DNA of 59,156 bases, from NCBI GenBank assembly GCA_045119215.1, contig JBGVDD010000277.1:1-59156 (forward strand), in the 5' to 3' direction. Within the stretch, counting starts at the first letter, position 1. Each line of letters starts with the position of its first letter. The stretch is from RUG11237 sp045119215. Lineage in GTDB: Bacteria; Bacillota; Clostridia; Lachnospirales; Lachnospiraceae. Below the pieces are notes generated by a model. It saw only the letters and a program-made list of their open reading frames with translations, was not told the origin of the DNA and did no database searches. Of the stretch, positions 50,782-59,156 are shown in pieces. The position numbers were made by a program, and so were the translations under genes.

Positions 50782-51198
50782 CTATCTTAGGTTCTCCGGA
50801 CCAAAGCTCTCCGGCAACAGTTCCTCTAAGGTATACACCTTATAATCCACCATATCTTTTGCCACAACAACCTGAAATTCCTTGGGATTTACAAATTCTC
50901 TTAGCACCTGTCTGCAAACCCCGCAGGGTGGACAGTAGTCTTTTGCCTTTTCCTCCTGTGCACTCCAGCCCAACACTGCAATTTTTTTAAACTTTCGTTT
51001 TCCCTCACTGACTGCCTTAAAAAGGGCTGTTCTCTCCGCGCAATTACAGGGGGTATAGGCAGCATTTTCTATGTTGCATCCTTGATAAATTTCACCATCC
51101 GCCCCTTCTAAGGCTGCTCCAACTTTGAACCCTGAATAGGGAGCATAAGAAAATTTCCGCGCTTCTATGGCTTTTTCAATCAATTCCTTTTCCTTCAT
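50782..51198 (-). CDS. cdd: Cytidine deaminase
   Basis: 138 residues of the zinc-dependent CDA family: SYAPYSGFKVGAAL, GCNIENAAYTPCNCAERTAL (zinc Cys and catalytic Glu, about 40-59) and PPCGVCRQVLREF with the two other zinc cysteines. It deaminates cytidine and deoxycytidine for pyrimidine salvage. It lies 23 bases after punA, and together they form a nucleoside salvage pair. Confidence 0.96.
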   Translation of the reverse strand: MKEKELIEKAIEARKFSYAPYSGFKVGAALEGADGEIYQGCNIENAAYTPCNCAERTALFKAVSEGKRKFKKIAVLGWSAQEEKAKDYCPPCGVCRQVLREFVNPKEFQVVVAKDMVDYKVYTLEELLPESFGPENLR

Positions 51199-51221
51199 AT
51201 AAAACCCCTCCTGGATTTTTA

Positions 51222-52055
51222 TTAAAAAAATACCGGCATTTCTGCAATAATGTTCCAGACTAATTTCTTAAAATCTTTCGAAACTCTGTCGGCTGTCTCC
51301 TGTACCTCCTTGTGGGATAACGGGTTCTTACTGATTCCTGTCGCCATATTACAGATACAGGAAATTCCACACACTTTCATATCCATATGCTTTCCCACAA
51401 CTGCCTCGCAGGCGGTACTCATCCCAACGGCATCTGCTCCTAATATTTTTGCCATCTTGATTTCTGCCGCAGACTCATAGGCAGGCCCGGTAAACTGGAT
51501 ATAAACCCCTTGTTTTACAGGGATTCCCAGTTTCTTACTCTCCGCCTTGATATGGTTTTGCAATGCCTCATCATAAATATTGCTCATATCCGGGAAACGT
51601 ACTCCAAATTCTTCCGGATTTTCCCCAATCAAAGGAGATGGTACAAACTGTGCAATATGGTCTGTCAACATCATGAAATCTCCCGGCTCCAACATGGAAT
51701 TGATTCCACCTGCTGCATTGGTGAGAAACAAAATCTTTGCTCCCATCATTTTCATCATTCGAATGGGCAGAACCACCTGCGACATTTCATATCCTTCATA
51801 ATAGTGGACACGCCCCTTCATAATGACTACCTTTTTCTCTCCTACCTTACCAAATATAAAACGTCCGTCATGACCTGCTACGGTAGAAATTGGAAAGCCC
51901 GGAATCTCACCATAAGGAATTTCCCCAGCAATCTCCACCTGATTTGCAAAATCTCCCAGTCCGGAACCCAGCACCAGAGCTACCTCCGGCTCAAAGGGGA
52001 TTCTGTCTTTGATACTCTCAAAACAATGCTTTACCTGCTCATATACCTTGCTCAT
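51222..52055 (-). CDS. punA: Purine nucleoside phosphorylase (trimeric type)
   Basis: 277 residues: LVLGSGLGDFANQV phosphate-binding start, TVAGHDGRFIFG, KGRVHYYEGYEMSQVV, LTNAAGGINSMLEPGDFMML and the base-binding GMSTACEAVVGKHM region. This is the low-molecular-mass trimeric PNP family that cleaves guanosine and inosine with phosphate. It is upstream of cdd. The symbol is by family; the punA/deoD naming differs between species. Confidence 0.95.
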   Translation of the reverse strand: MSKVYEQVKHCFESIKDRIPFEPEVALVLGSGLGDFANQVEIAGEIPYGEIPGFPISTVAGHDGRFIFGKVGEKKVVIMKGRVHYYEGYEMSQVVLPIRMMKMMGAKILFLTNAAGGINSMLEPGDFMMLTDHIAQFVPSPLIGENPEEFGVRFPDMSNIYDEALQNHIKAESKKLGIPVKQGVYIQFTGPAYESAAEIKMAKILGADAVGMSTACEAVVGKHMDMKVCGISCICNMATGISKNPLSHKEVQETADRVSKDFKKLVWNIIAEMPVFF

Positions 52056-52109
52056 ACTTCATCATCCCTTCTATTTTCATGTTTCATGTTTCATTCTTAT
52101 TTCATAAAT

Positions 52110-55001
52110 TTACTGCCACTGACTTACATCAATGGAAGTTTCTGCATAAATTCCAAGCTCTGCCGGAATCATTTCAGACAGCTCCAGAATCTGCAGGGCC
52201 ACTCCCTGGATGTTCCCCTTCTCTGCCACATAGGGGTTTAATCCCACCGGAATCAACATCTCTCCATTTCTTATATCAAATAACATTTCTATCACTTGTC
52301 CCTGATTTAATTTCACGTATAACACCGCTTTTCCCTGAAATTCATTCTCAGCATAGGCAGTAATTCTGACAAAGTCTGTATGCTCTGATACAGAATTTAC
52401 GTCAATATATTTTCCCACTTCCACATTGGTATAATCCAAAAACAGTTTTTCACTTTCTGCGATATATTTTTCTTTCACCTGTCCCCCACCCCAGTAATAT
52501 GCCAGATGCTCTAAATTAGAGGGGGTAATAAATTCTGCATAAGAGGCTATATCTTTTGTTCCAAGGGTTACCTCTACATCTTTTCTTGCCAGAAAGAGAA
52601 TATCTTCATAAGTGTAAGGAATATAGTTTTCTTCCTGAAAATACCGAATCAGCCAATAATTCCTTGCTGATAATGGACGACTGTCAGAAAAGTAAGGGGA
52701 CAACAGCACCACCTTTGGCTGTCTTTGTTTTAAAATTCCCACTACATGCTTTTGCATAGTCTCATTATACATATTGAATGCACTAGAGTAAGGAGTCATT
52801 AAATTCATATCCAAAATGGAATTGCTGCTTACCATATTGCTCATATCAAAGATTTCATTTTTATCGCCAACCATGCCGGCTAAATCATTTAAATGATTTA
52901 GATATCCCAACCCTTCCAGTGTCATATAACTATCTTTCAACTGAGCCAGACAGGTAACTTCCTCATTATCTCCCACATATACTGCCTCTTCATCAATGCT
53001 TTTCATATTTGCAAACTGTTCTGAGGTATCTACATAATCTGTAAGATTCACCGGTTTTATCACCATAAAGAGCAGGAACATAAGTGCCAGCCTCACCCAG
53101 CGGTATCTGCTCTCCACTTTGGTTCCCGCCAAAATACAAATGACAAAGAGAATCAGTATTCCTGCATAAATAAATGCTCTCTCCCCCTCTCCAATCAATC
53201 CAAAAATATAATTGGTCATAAGAAGGGTAAGCACAACCATTTGCAAAATCACATTGCCAATCTGCGCCTTATTCTCACGAACCGCAATCCTTTTGATGAG
53301 AAACAGCAAAACAAGAGGAATCAAAAAGGCAAATAAAAGATAAAAATAATTCTTCTCCAAGGTCTCTAAGCTAAGTGCATCCATTACACCATACTTCTGC
53401 ACTGCGTACAGCAAAGGATTGCTGTTGACAATTTCAAGATTTTCCATGTGTAGCAAAATGTACTTTACAATCTTATAAAATGGATAAACAAATCCCATTC
53501 CTGTTAACAGCATCATCCCATAAGAAATCCAGAATCTTTTTGTAAGATGAACTTTTGCCCTTTTTCCCATAGCAAAATAGACAATTTCCTTTAAAACCTC
53601 AAAAATATCCCGATACATTCCAAACAACATGGCAATTGCCAGACTTCCTCCAATGGATGGATTCCAGCAGATAGAAGCGATGGAAAGCATCACATACAAC
53701 CATACCCTGCGGTTTTTATTTTTATAAATCCCATTTAAATTCAGTATTAACAGATAAGGCAGCACAAATACCCAGCGAATGTAATACAACTCAAAAGCAG
53801 GACTAAAATTAAATAAACCCAAAATCATAACCAACAGCAAAGTGTGATTCTTTGTACTTTTCTTTAACACCCAGGCCAGGACAGCCATTAGAATAGCGCT
53901 TCCTACCACCAGGGCTGCCTCAAAGGTGGCATAGGTTCCCTGATAAAAAATCTTATTCACCACTCCAAAATAGTAATCGCATAATCCATGAATGGGGAAA
54001 TAATCAAAAAAAGGAAGCTTTCCATAGGAAAAGAGCTGCTGGGTAGATACAGCATACTCTCCATAATGGAACATGTAAATAGGTTCTGTCTGAATCACTC
54101 CTACCGGAATCTTCACATAGGTAAACATGGCAGCTACTTCCAATGCCCCGTTTGCCGTAACTAATTTTTTAAAATCCTCTGTCCCAAGCCGTGATAAATT
54201 CTTGATGAACCATAACGCAAAAATTGCCATAAAAAACACAATCAACAAAGCTGACCCATACCGTACAACCACTTCTCCCCTGTACAAGTATACGAAACCA
54301 CAGTACCACAGCATCCAGACAGGTGTAGCTGACTGTATCATAAAAATCATTTTGTGGGCTGTGGCTTTTTTTATTTTTCGCTGATACAAAACAGCAAAAA
54401 TAATGGACAATACCAAAACAGCGCACTGACTAAAAAACAATAGTTCTGTGTATCCAGAAATCTCACGTCCTTTCTTGTACATATAAACTTTCGTTCCTAA
54501 CATCACCAAAGATGTGCCAAGAATTTCTGTGTATATAAGAAACTGTAACGTTGCATACAATCTTTCTTTCTTTTTCAAACACAGTGCCAACAGTAAAATT
54601 AACAGCCCATAACACAGCAGATGATTGATACTCAATGTGCGATTCAATCGCTGATAAATAGTCAAAGCTGCCACTCCACAAATCCCATAAAAGGAAATCT
54701 CCTGATACAGCTCATATTTTCTTACAAAATTAATAAAAAATGTCCAAAAGAAATAACCTGCCACTGTTCCAAGTAAGAACAGATAGACTACCGTTTTATC
54801 TCCTGCCTTGTAGTAATTGTAGTATGAAGTGCTCCCTGAAACGAAAGAATCATATTCTGTGATGTGATGATACAGGAATCCCTTTAGTAAAACCACTGCC
54901 AAATATGTGGTAAGTAAGGACAAAACCACTGCCAACACAGAATGTGCCAAGGATGCTCCTTCAAAATATTCTTTCCGTATTTTGGTAATTTTTCTCTTCA
55001 T
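52110..55001 (-). CDS. Large polytopic membrane protein, possible GT-C glycosyltransferase
   Basis: 963 residues with about 17 predicted membrane segments in the first 670 residues and a soluble C-terminal part of about 290 residues, probably extracytoplasmic. A long loop near residues 285-345 contains YGKLPFFDYFPIHGLCDYYFG, similar in style to the acceptor loop of GT-C (dolichyl-mannosyltransferase-like) enzymes, but I do not recognise a defined family. The C-terminal part has many Tyr/Asn residues and no known motif. It precedes punA by 54 bases but the functions look unrelated. Its promoter is TTGACG/GATACT at 55040-55067. Confidence 0.75.
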   Translation of the reverse strand: MKRKITKIRKEYFEGASLAHSVLAVVLSLLTTYLAVVLLKGFLYHHITEYDSFVSGSTSYYNYYKAGDKTVVYLFLLGTVAGYFFWTFFINFVRKYELYQEISFYGICGVAALTIYQRLNRTLSINHLLCYGLLILLLALCLKKKERLYATLQFLIYTEILGTSLVMLGTKVYMYKKGREISGYTELLFFSQCAVLVLSIIFAVLYQRKIKKATAHKMIFMIQSATPVWMLWYCGFVYLYRGEVVVRYGSALLIVFFMAIFALWFIKNLSRLGTEDFKKLVTANGALEVAAMFTYVKIPVGVIQTEPIYMFHYGEYAVSTQQLFSYGKLPFFDYFPIHGLCDYYFGVVNKIFYQGTYATFEAALVVGSAILMAVLAWVLKKSTKNHTLLLVMILGLFNFSPAFELYYIRWVFVLPYLLILNLNGIYKNKNRRVWLYVMLSIASICWNPSIGGSLAIAMLFGMYRDIFEVLKEIVYFAMGKRAKVHLTKRFWISYGMMLLTGMGFVYPFYKIVKYILLHMENLEIVNSNPLLYAVQKYGVMDALSLETLEKNYFYLLFAFLIPLVLLFLIKRIAVRENKAQIGNVILQMVVLTLLMTNYIFGLIGEGERAFIYAGILILFVICILAGTKVESRYRWVRLALMFLLFMVIKPVNLTDYVDTSEQFANMKSIDEEAVYVGDNEEVTCLAQLKDSYMTLEGLGYLNHLNDLAGMVGDKNEIFDMSNMVSSNSILDMNLMTPYSSAFNMYNETMQKHVVGILKQRQPKVVLLSPYFSDSRPLSARNYWLIRYFQEENYIPYTYEDILFLARKDVEVTLGTKDIASYAEFITPSNLEHLAYYWGGGQVKEKYIAESEKLFLDYTNVEVGKYIDVNSVSEHTDFVRITAYAENEFQGKAVLYVKLNQGQVIEMLFDIRNGEMLIPVGLNPYVAEKGNIQGVALQILELSEMIPAELGIYAETSIDVSQWQ

Positions 55002-55039
55002 TGTATAACATAAACCCTTTCTTTTACTCTCATCATTAT

Positions 55040-55067
55040 AGTATCATGTATTCTTCATTTCCGTCAA
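55040..55067 (-). promoter_or_regulatory. Probable promoter of the 963-residue membrane protein gene
   Basis: Minus strand TTGACG (55062-55067), 16 bases, GATACT (55040-55045); an alternative -10 TACTAT is two bases further. Confidence 0.4.
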
Positions 55068-55087
55068 AGGTTTTTGAAACAAAAGGG

Positions 55088-55115
55088 TTGCAAAATCCCA
55101 AAAATTAGGTAAAAT
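55088..55115 (+). promoter_or_regulatory. Probable promoter of the ABC-F gene
   Basis: TTGCAA (55088-55093), 16 bases, TAAAAT (55110-55115), about 55 bases before the start codon. Confidence 0.45.
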
Positions 55116-55172
55116 AGGAGAGGTATATGTAAAATAAGTAAGTAAATTAATTGTTCTAGAAAGGTTGAAAAT

Positions 55173-56810
55173 ATGATAAGTACAAGTAATGTAACACTGC
55201 GAATTGGTAAAAAAGCATTATTCGAGGACGTAAATATTAAGTTTACCGAAGGAAACTGCTACGGTCTCATTGGTGCCAATGGTGCCGGAAAATCAACATT
55301 CCTAAAGATTTTATCCGGACAGATTGAATCCACAAACGGTGAGGTTATCATCACACCGGGCCAGCGTCTGTCTTTCTTACAGCAGGATCACTTTAAATAT
55401 GATGAGTTTCCTGTTTTAGATACGGTTATTATGGGAAATAAACGTATGTATGACATCATGAAGGAAAAGGAAGCCATTTACATGAAGGAAGATTTTTCTG
55501 ACGAAGACGGAATCCGTGCCGCAGAATTAGAAGGTGAGTTTGCTGAGATGAACGGTTATGAGGCCGAATCTGATGCTGCTATGCTTTTAAATGGTCTGGG
55601 AATCCCTACCGAGCTTCACTATGCTATTATGGGAGATTTGAAAGGTGCGGAAAAAGTCAAGGTATTGCTTGCCCAGGCATTGTTTGGAAATCCTGATATT
55701 CTACTGTTGGATGAGCCTACCAACCACTTGGATTTACCAGCTATTGAATGGTTGGAAGAATTCTTAATCAACTTTGAGAATACTGTCATCGTGGTATCCC
55801 ATGACCGTTATTTCTTAAATAAGGTTTGTACTCATATTGCAGATATTGACTATGCTAAAATCCAGCTTTATGCCGGAAACTATGACTTCTGGTATGAATC
55901 CAGCCAGTTACTTGTAAAGCAGATGAAGGAAGCCAACAAGAAAAAGGAAGAAAAAATCAAGGAATTACAGGACTTTATCTCCCGTTTTAGTGCCAACGCC
56001 TCCAAGTCAAAACAGGCGACTTCCCGTAAGAAGGCATTGGAAAAAATTGAATTGGATGAAATCAAGCCAAGTAGCCGTAAATATCCTTACATTGATTTCC
56101 GTCCGGAACGTGAAATCGGAAATGATGTACTTATGGTAGAAAATCTCTCCAAGACCATTGACGGTGTAAAGGTACTTGACAACCTTTCTTTCATTATCAA
56201 CCGTGAAGATAAGGTTGCTTTTGTAGGTGGAAACGAATTGGCAAAAACTACATTATTCAAAATTTTAACCGGGGAATTGGAACCAGACTCTGGAACTTTC
56301 AAATGGGGTGTTACCACATCCCAGGCATACTTCCCGAAAGACAGTACCGAAGAGTTCAACTGCGACCTTCCAATCGTAGACTGGCTGACACAGTACTCTC
56401 CAGTCAAAGATGTAACCTATGTACGTGGTTTCCTAGGCAGAATGTTATTTGCCGGAGATGACGGTGTAAAGAAAGTAAATGTATTATCCGGTGGTGAAAA
56501 GGTACGTTGCCTTGTGTCAAAGATGATGATTAGCGGTGCCAACGTATTGATTTTTGATGAGCCTACAGACCACTTAGATATGGAAAGCATCACGGCTTTA
56601 AATAATGGTCTGATAAAGTATCCTGGTGTTATCCTCTTCTCTTCCCGTGACCACCAGTTTGTTCAGACCACAGCAAATCGAATTATGGAGATTTTGCCAA
56701 ACGGTGAATTGATTGATAAAATGTGTACGTATGATGAGTACCTGGAAAATGATGAACTTGCAAAGAAACGTACTATTTTTGAAGTTGAGACTGACGAAGA
56801 CGACAACTAA
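55173..56810 (+). CDS. ABC-F family ATPase (YbiT-like)
   Basis: 545 residues with two ATPase domains and no membrane segment; ABC-F proteins act on the ribosome. Domain 1 has GANGAGKSTFLKIL and ILLLDEPTNHLD but its signature reads LKGAEKVKVLL instead of LSGGE. The linker (about 245-300) is charged (KKKEEKIKELQDF). Domain 2 has a degenerate Walker A (GGNELAKTTLFKIL), an intact signature NVLSGGEKVRCLV and LIFDEPTDHLD, and the switch region reads SSRDHQF. Some of these changes are usual in the YbiT-like clade. The arm and C-terminal extension are short. A housekeeping translation role is more likely than antibiotic resistance. Confidence 0.92.
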   Translation: MISTSNVTLRIGKKALFEDVNIKFTEGNCYGLIGANGAGKSTFLKILSGQIESTNGEVIITPGQRLSFLQQDHFKYDEFPVLDTVIMGNKRMYDIMKEKEAIYMKEDFSDEDGIRAAELEGEFAEMNGYEAESDAAMLLNGLGIPTELHYAIMGDLKGAEKVKVLLAQALFGNPDILLLDEPTNHLDLPAIEWLEEFLINFENTVIVVSHDRYFLNKVCTHIADIDYAKIQLYAGNYDFWYESSQLLVKQMKEANKKKEEKIKELQDFISRFSANASKSKQATSRKKALEKIELDEIKPSSRKYPYIDFRPEREIGNDVLMVENLSKTIDGVKVLDNLSFIINREDKVAFVGGNELAKTTLFKILTGELEPDSGTFKWGVTTSQAYFPKDSTEEFNCDLPIVDWLTQYSPVKDVTYVRGFLGRMLFAGDDGVKKVNVLSGGEKVRCLVSKMMISGANVLIFDEPTDHLDMESITALNNGLIKYPGVILFSSRDHQFVQTTANRIMEILPNGELIDKMCTYDEYLENDELAKKRTIFEVETDEDDN

Positions 56811-56816
56811 TTCAGA

Positions 56817-56862
56817 AGGGGGTCGCATCCCCTTGGAGGGGGTCGCATCCCCTTGGACCCAG
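56817..56862 (+). repeat. Two tandem 20-bp GC-rich hairpin units between ABC-F and PHP genes
   Basis: GGGGGTCGCATCCCCTTGGA occurs twice in direct succession; each unit folds as GGGG-TCGCAT-CCCC. No T run follows, so it is unlikely to be a terminator. It lies between the stop of the ABC-F gene and the AGGAGG of the PHP gene. Confidence 0.85.
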
Positions 56863-56872
56863 GAGGTATTTT

Positions 56873-57700
56873 ATGGTAGATTTACACACTCATACAACTG
56901 CATCGGATGGAACCTATACCCCAACAGAGCTGGTTGACTATGCCATAGAAAAAGGACTGACTGCCATTGCCATCACAGACCATGATACGGTGTCCGGTCT
57001 TGAAGAGGCCATGGATTATGCCAAAGACAAACCCATCCAGGTAATACCAGGAATTGAATTTTCTACGGAATACAATGGAAAAGATGTGCATATTGTAGGA
57101 TTGAATATCGACTATAAAAATCCCTTCTTTTTGGAGAAATTAGAACGTTTTATTGATTCCAGAGACACAAGAAACGAAAAGATGTGCAAACTGCTGACTG
57201 AGGCAGGTTTTCCTATGACCTTAAAAGACTTAGAGGAGGCTTATCCGGACTCTGTGATTACCCGGGCTCATATGGCTCGCTTCATGTACGAAAAAGGGTA
57301 TATCTCCAATCGTGAAAAAGCCTTTGAAAAATATATCGGGGACAATTGTCCCTGCTATGTGCCCAGGGAAAAGGTAAACCCTACCCAGGCTATCCGACTC
57401 ATCAGGGAGGCCGGGGGAGTCCCGGTACTTGCCCATCCTATCCTCTACAAGCTTCCTGTGCCAAAGTTAGAAGAATTGATAGAGGATTTAAGTTCTCATG
57501 GACTTGTAGGTATCGAGGCAATTTATTCTACCTATAACCGGGCAGATGAAGCCCTCATCCGGAAGCTTGCCAAGCAGTATGGCTTAAAATTAAGTGGTGG
57601 TTCTGACTTCCACGGAAAGAACAAACCCTATATTGATTTGGGGGTTGGACGTGGAAATCTTAATGTGCCGGATGAAATATGGAAAAATCTGGGTGAATAG
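56873..57700 (+). CDS. PHP-domain phosphoesterase (RNase AM/TrpH-like)
   Basis: 275 residues: VDLHTHTTASDGTYTPTEL (metal histidines), AITDHDTVSG, IPGIEFSTEY, VITRAHMARFMYEKGY, GGVPVLAHPILY and LSGGSDFHGKNK make a complete PHP active site. Homologues remove nucleotides from 3',5'-bisphosphates or trim 5' ends of small RNAs. AGGAGG lies 7 bases before the ATG. Probably co-transcribed with the ABC-F gene across the tandem hairpin units. Confidence 0.93.
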   Translation: MVDLHTHTTASDGTYTPTELVDYAIEKGLTAIAITDHDTVSGLEEAMDYAKDKPIQVIPGIEFSTEYNGKDVHIVGLNIDYKNPFFLEKLERFIDSRDTRNEKMCKLLTEAGFPMTLKDLEEAYPDSVITRAHMARFMYEKGYISNREKAFEKYIGDNCPCYVPREKVNPTQAIRLIREAGGVPVLAHPILYKLPVPKLEELIEDLSSHGLVGIEAIYSTYNRADEALIRKLAKQYGLKLSGGSDFHGKNKPYIDLGVGRGNLNVPDEIWKNLGE

Positions 57701-57705
57701 TAATC

Positions 57706-57755
57706 AAAAAAACAGTGGGGACATCTCGTTTATGAGATGCACCCACTGTTTTTTA
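57706..57755. terminator. Bidirectional terminator between PHP and LRR genes
   Basis: ACAGTGGG ... CCCACTGT with an inner CATCTCG/TGAGATG pairing, A run on the left and T run on the right. Confidence 0.9.
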
Positions 57756-59156
57756 TAATTTACATTTCACTACCTTACTAAACTTTCCATATATCTTCTT
57801 GCTGCCACTTTTTTTATAAGCCCGGATTTTCACATAATATGTCTTTCCCTTCATCTTCTTTGTCAGTTTTTTTGACACACTGCTTTTTGACGCTGTTGTA
57901 ATCTTTTTATCGCTGAAGTTTTTCTTGTTTGCAACATAAATTTCATAACCATCTATATTTTTCACTTTTTTCCAGCTTAATTTCATACTTGAGGATGATA
58001 TTTTCTGGATTTTCACTCCCGTTGGTGTCTTAGGTCTGCTAATCACTGTAGGCTTTGGTGTACTGGTTGCTTTAGGTTTTGGAGTGCTGGTTGCCGTTGG
58101 TTTTGAAGTGCTGGTTGCCGTTGGCTTTGGGGTGCTGGTTGCCGTTGGTTTTGGAGTACTGGTTGCCGTTGGTTTTGGAGCACTGGTTGCCGTTGGTTTT
58201 GGGGTAGGAGTTGCATATGCATCATCTACAATAAATTTATACCCGTTTGCCTGTGCATACGCACTTGCTGTGCTGTCTTTTGCTCCAATTATTTGTTCTA
58301 GTATTCCACCGTCAAATGCCTTATCATCAATCTCAGTTACATTTCCCGGAATTGCAATGCTTTTTAATCCCATGCACTGATAAAAAGAATATTTTCCAAT
58401 GCTTTTTACTGTGTTGGGAATCACAACCTCCTCTAAACCGGTAGTACCTGCCAACATATTGGCTGCAATTGTCTTGGTTCCATTGGAAAACACAACCTTT
58501 TTCAATCCAGTACACTTATAAAAAATTCCCACTTTACCTAAAGAAGAAGCGTAAAATGTTATCGTAGACGGAATCGTAACTTCTTCCAGGCTGTTGCACC
58601 CTTCAAATGCTCCAGAGTAAATAGTTTTCACTCCTTCGGATATGGTAAGATTCTTTAAGTATAGACATCCATCAAAGGAGTTTGACATTAGCTTTTGTAC
58701 ACTAGAAGGAATCACAACATTGTCCAGATTTATGCAATCACGAAAAGCACTGGAATTAATTGTAGTTACTGAATTTGGAATCTCAACACTAGTTAAGCCT
58801 GTGGTATCTCGAAAGGCACCAGTTGGAATTTCCTTTACCCCTTCAAGAATGATAATTTTTTTCAGATTATCACAATCTGGAAAAATTCCGCTAGTTGCAC
58901 ATTTTTCGAAAGATTTCGGCATGGTAACTTCTTCTATGCTATCACAGTTTTTGAAGGCAGCCGTACCAAACTTTGACAAACTGTCTGGAAAACTTACGTT
59001 TTTCAGTGCAGTACAATTTGCAAAGGTACTGCTTCCAATTTCCGTCAGATATACAGCCTCACTCATATCAATACTCTTTAAACATGTATTTTTTGTGGAA
59101 CTACTTTTTTTAATTTTTGTAATTTTTCCCACTTTATAAGTGCTATCAAAGATAGA
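57753..59156 (-). CDS. BspA-like leucine-rich repeat surface protein (5' end outside window)
   Basis: At least 467 residues; the frame remains open to the window edge, so the signal peptide and more repeats are missing. Residues from the edge to about 300 are BspA/LRR_5 repeats of the style LEEVVIPNTVKSIGKYSFYQC. A linker of about seven octapeptides KPTATSTP-like follows (58030-58210), then an Fn3-like C-terminal domain (KLSWKKVKNIDGYEIYV ... KTYYVKIRAYKKSG). The linker is the same octapeptide as in the riboswitch-controlled protein at 31512-33317, though with more drift. Likely a secreted or wall-associated adhesin-type protein. The GTG at 59132 should not be taken as the start. Confidence 0.92.
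   Translation of the reverse strand, partial: SIFDSTYKVGKITKIKKSSSTKNTCLKSIDMSEAVYLTEIGSSTFANCTALKNVSFPDSLSKFGTAAFKNCDSIEEVTMPKSFEKCATSGIFPDCDNLKKIIILEGVKEIPTGAFRDTTGLTSVEIPNSVTTINSSAFRDCINLDNVVIPSSVQKLMSNSFDGCLYLKNLTISEGVKTIYSGAFEGCNSLEEVTIPSTITFYASSLGKVGIFYKCTGLKKVVFSNGTKTIAANMLAGTTGLEEVVIPNTVKSIGKYSFYQCMGLKSIAIPGNVTEIDDKAFDGGILEQIIGAKDSTASAYAQANGYKFIVDDAYATPTPKPTATSAPKPTATSTPKPTATSTPKPTATSTSKPTATSTPKPKATSTPKPTVISRPKTPTGVKIQKISSSSMKLSWKKVKNIDGYEIYVANKKNFSDKKITTASKSSVSKKLTKKMKGKTYYVKIRAYKKSGSKKIYGKFSKVVKCKL
58030..58210 (-). repeat. Degenerate 24-bp tandem repeats encoding KPTATSTP-like units
   Basis: About seven 24-bp units with several base differences between units, in frame with the LRR protein. 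It encodes the same octapeptide as the tract at 32056-32286. Confidence 0.85.

Noticed and set aside
56817..56862. Intrinsic terminator between the ABC-F and PHP genes
   Set aside because: The hairpins are not followed by a T run on either strand.

Overview
The window reads as a chromosome segment of a low-GC Gram-positive anaerobe of the Clostridia, most likely a Lachnospiraceae gut species. The basis is the run aspS - HD-GYP - hemZ - MBL hydrolase - rsh - apt, a very large 2-hydroxyacyl-CoA dehydratase activase, BspA-type leucine-rich repeat protein, ComFB and PdaA homologues, and strong AGGAGG ribosome sites. No rRNA, tRNA, CRISPR array, phage or complete transposase gene was found.

Layout. 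1-300: two nested miniature mobile elements and the aspS terminator. 301-11449 (minus): housekeeping block aspS, HD-GYP protein, hemZ, metallo-hydrolase, (p)ppGpp synthetase/hydrolase, apt, pnp, rpsO, truA; the pnp leader holds a long stem-loop. 11555-13080 (plus): a response regulator and a soluble histidine kinase. 13128-25809 (minus): an exopolysaccharide operon that opens with a nucleotidyltransferase and closes with a PqqD-like protein. Between them lie the initiating sugar transferase, a BY-kinase-like ATPase, a CARDB-like protein, Wzz, an Alg14/Alg13-type pair, four GT2 enzymes, a Wzy-like polymerase and a GT14 enzyme. 25939-34349 (minus): RiPP genes of lasso-peptide type, namely two short precursors with one shared leader, an ABC exporter, an HPr-kinase-like kinase, an asparagine-synthetase-like cyclase and a B2-type leader peptidase. 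A c-di-GMP-I riboswitch controlling a secreted transglutaminase-like protein sits inside this set. 34371-39374 (minus): GT2, PdaA-like deacetylase, ComFB, a sigma-like protein, a rhomboid-like protein and CorA. 39772-44846 (plus): Uma2 nuclease and the CoA-dehydratase activase. 44957-55001 (minus): HD protein, ppk, ppx, hisS, cdd, punA and a 963-residue membrane protein. 55173-57700 (plus): ABC-F ATPase and PHP phosphoesterase. 57753-end (minus): a BspA-like LRR surface protein cut by the window edge.

Main points. (1) Lasso-type RiPP genes bracket and interleave with an exopolysaccharide operon. Both precursors are isolated monocistrons with their own promoter and terminator, and their cores do not fit the lasso rule cleanly. 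(2) The c-di-GMP riboswitch feeds a secreted protein whose PT-rich linker repeat recurs in the LRR protein at the right end. (3) Two families of miniature element (about 134 and 143 bp) carry related inverted ends and 8-bp target duplications. One family has rewritten the C termini of TruA and of the cyclase, and at the left edge a family A copy sits inside a family B copy. (4) Several enzymes have lost expected active-site residues: the BY-kinase P-loop lysine, the Ppx phosphate-1 motif and the rhomboid serine/histidine.
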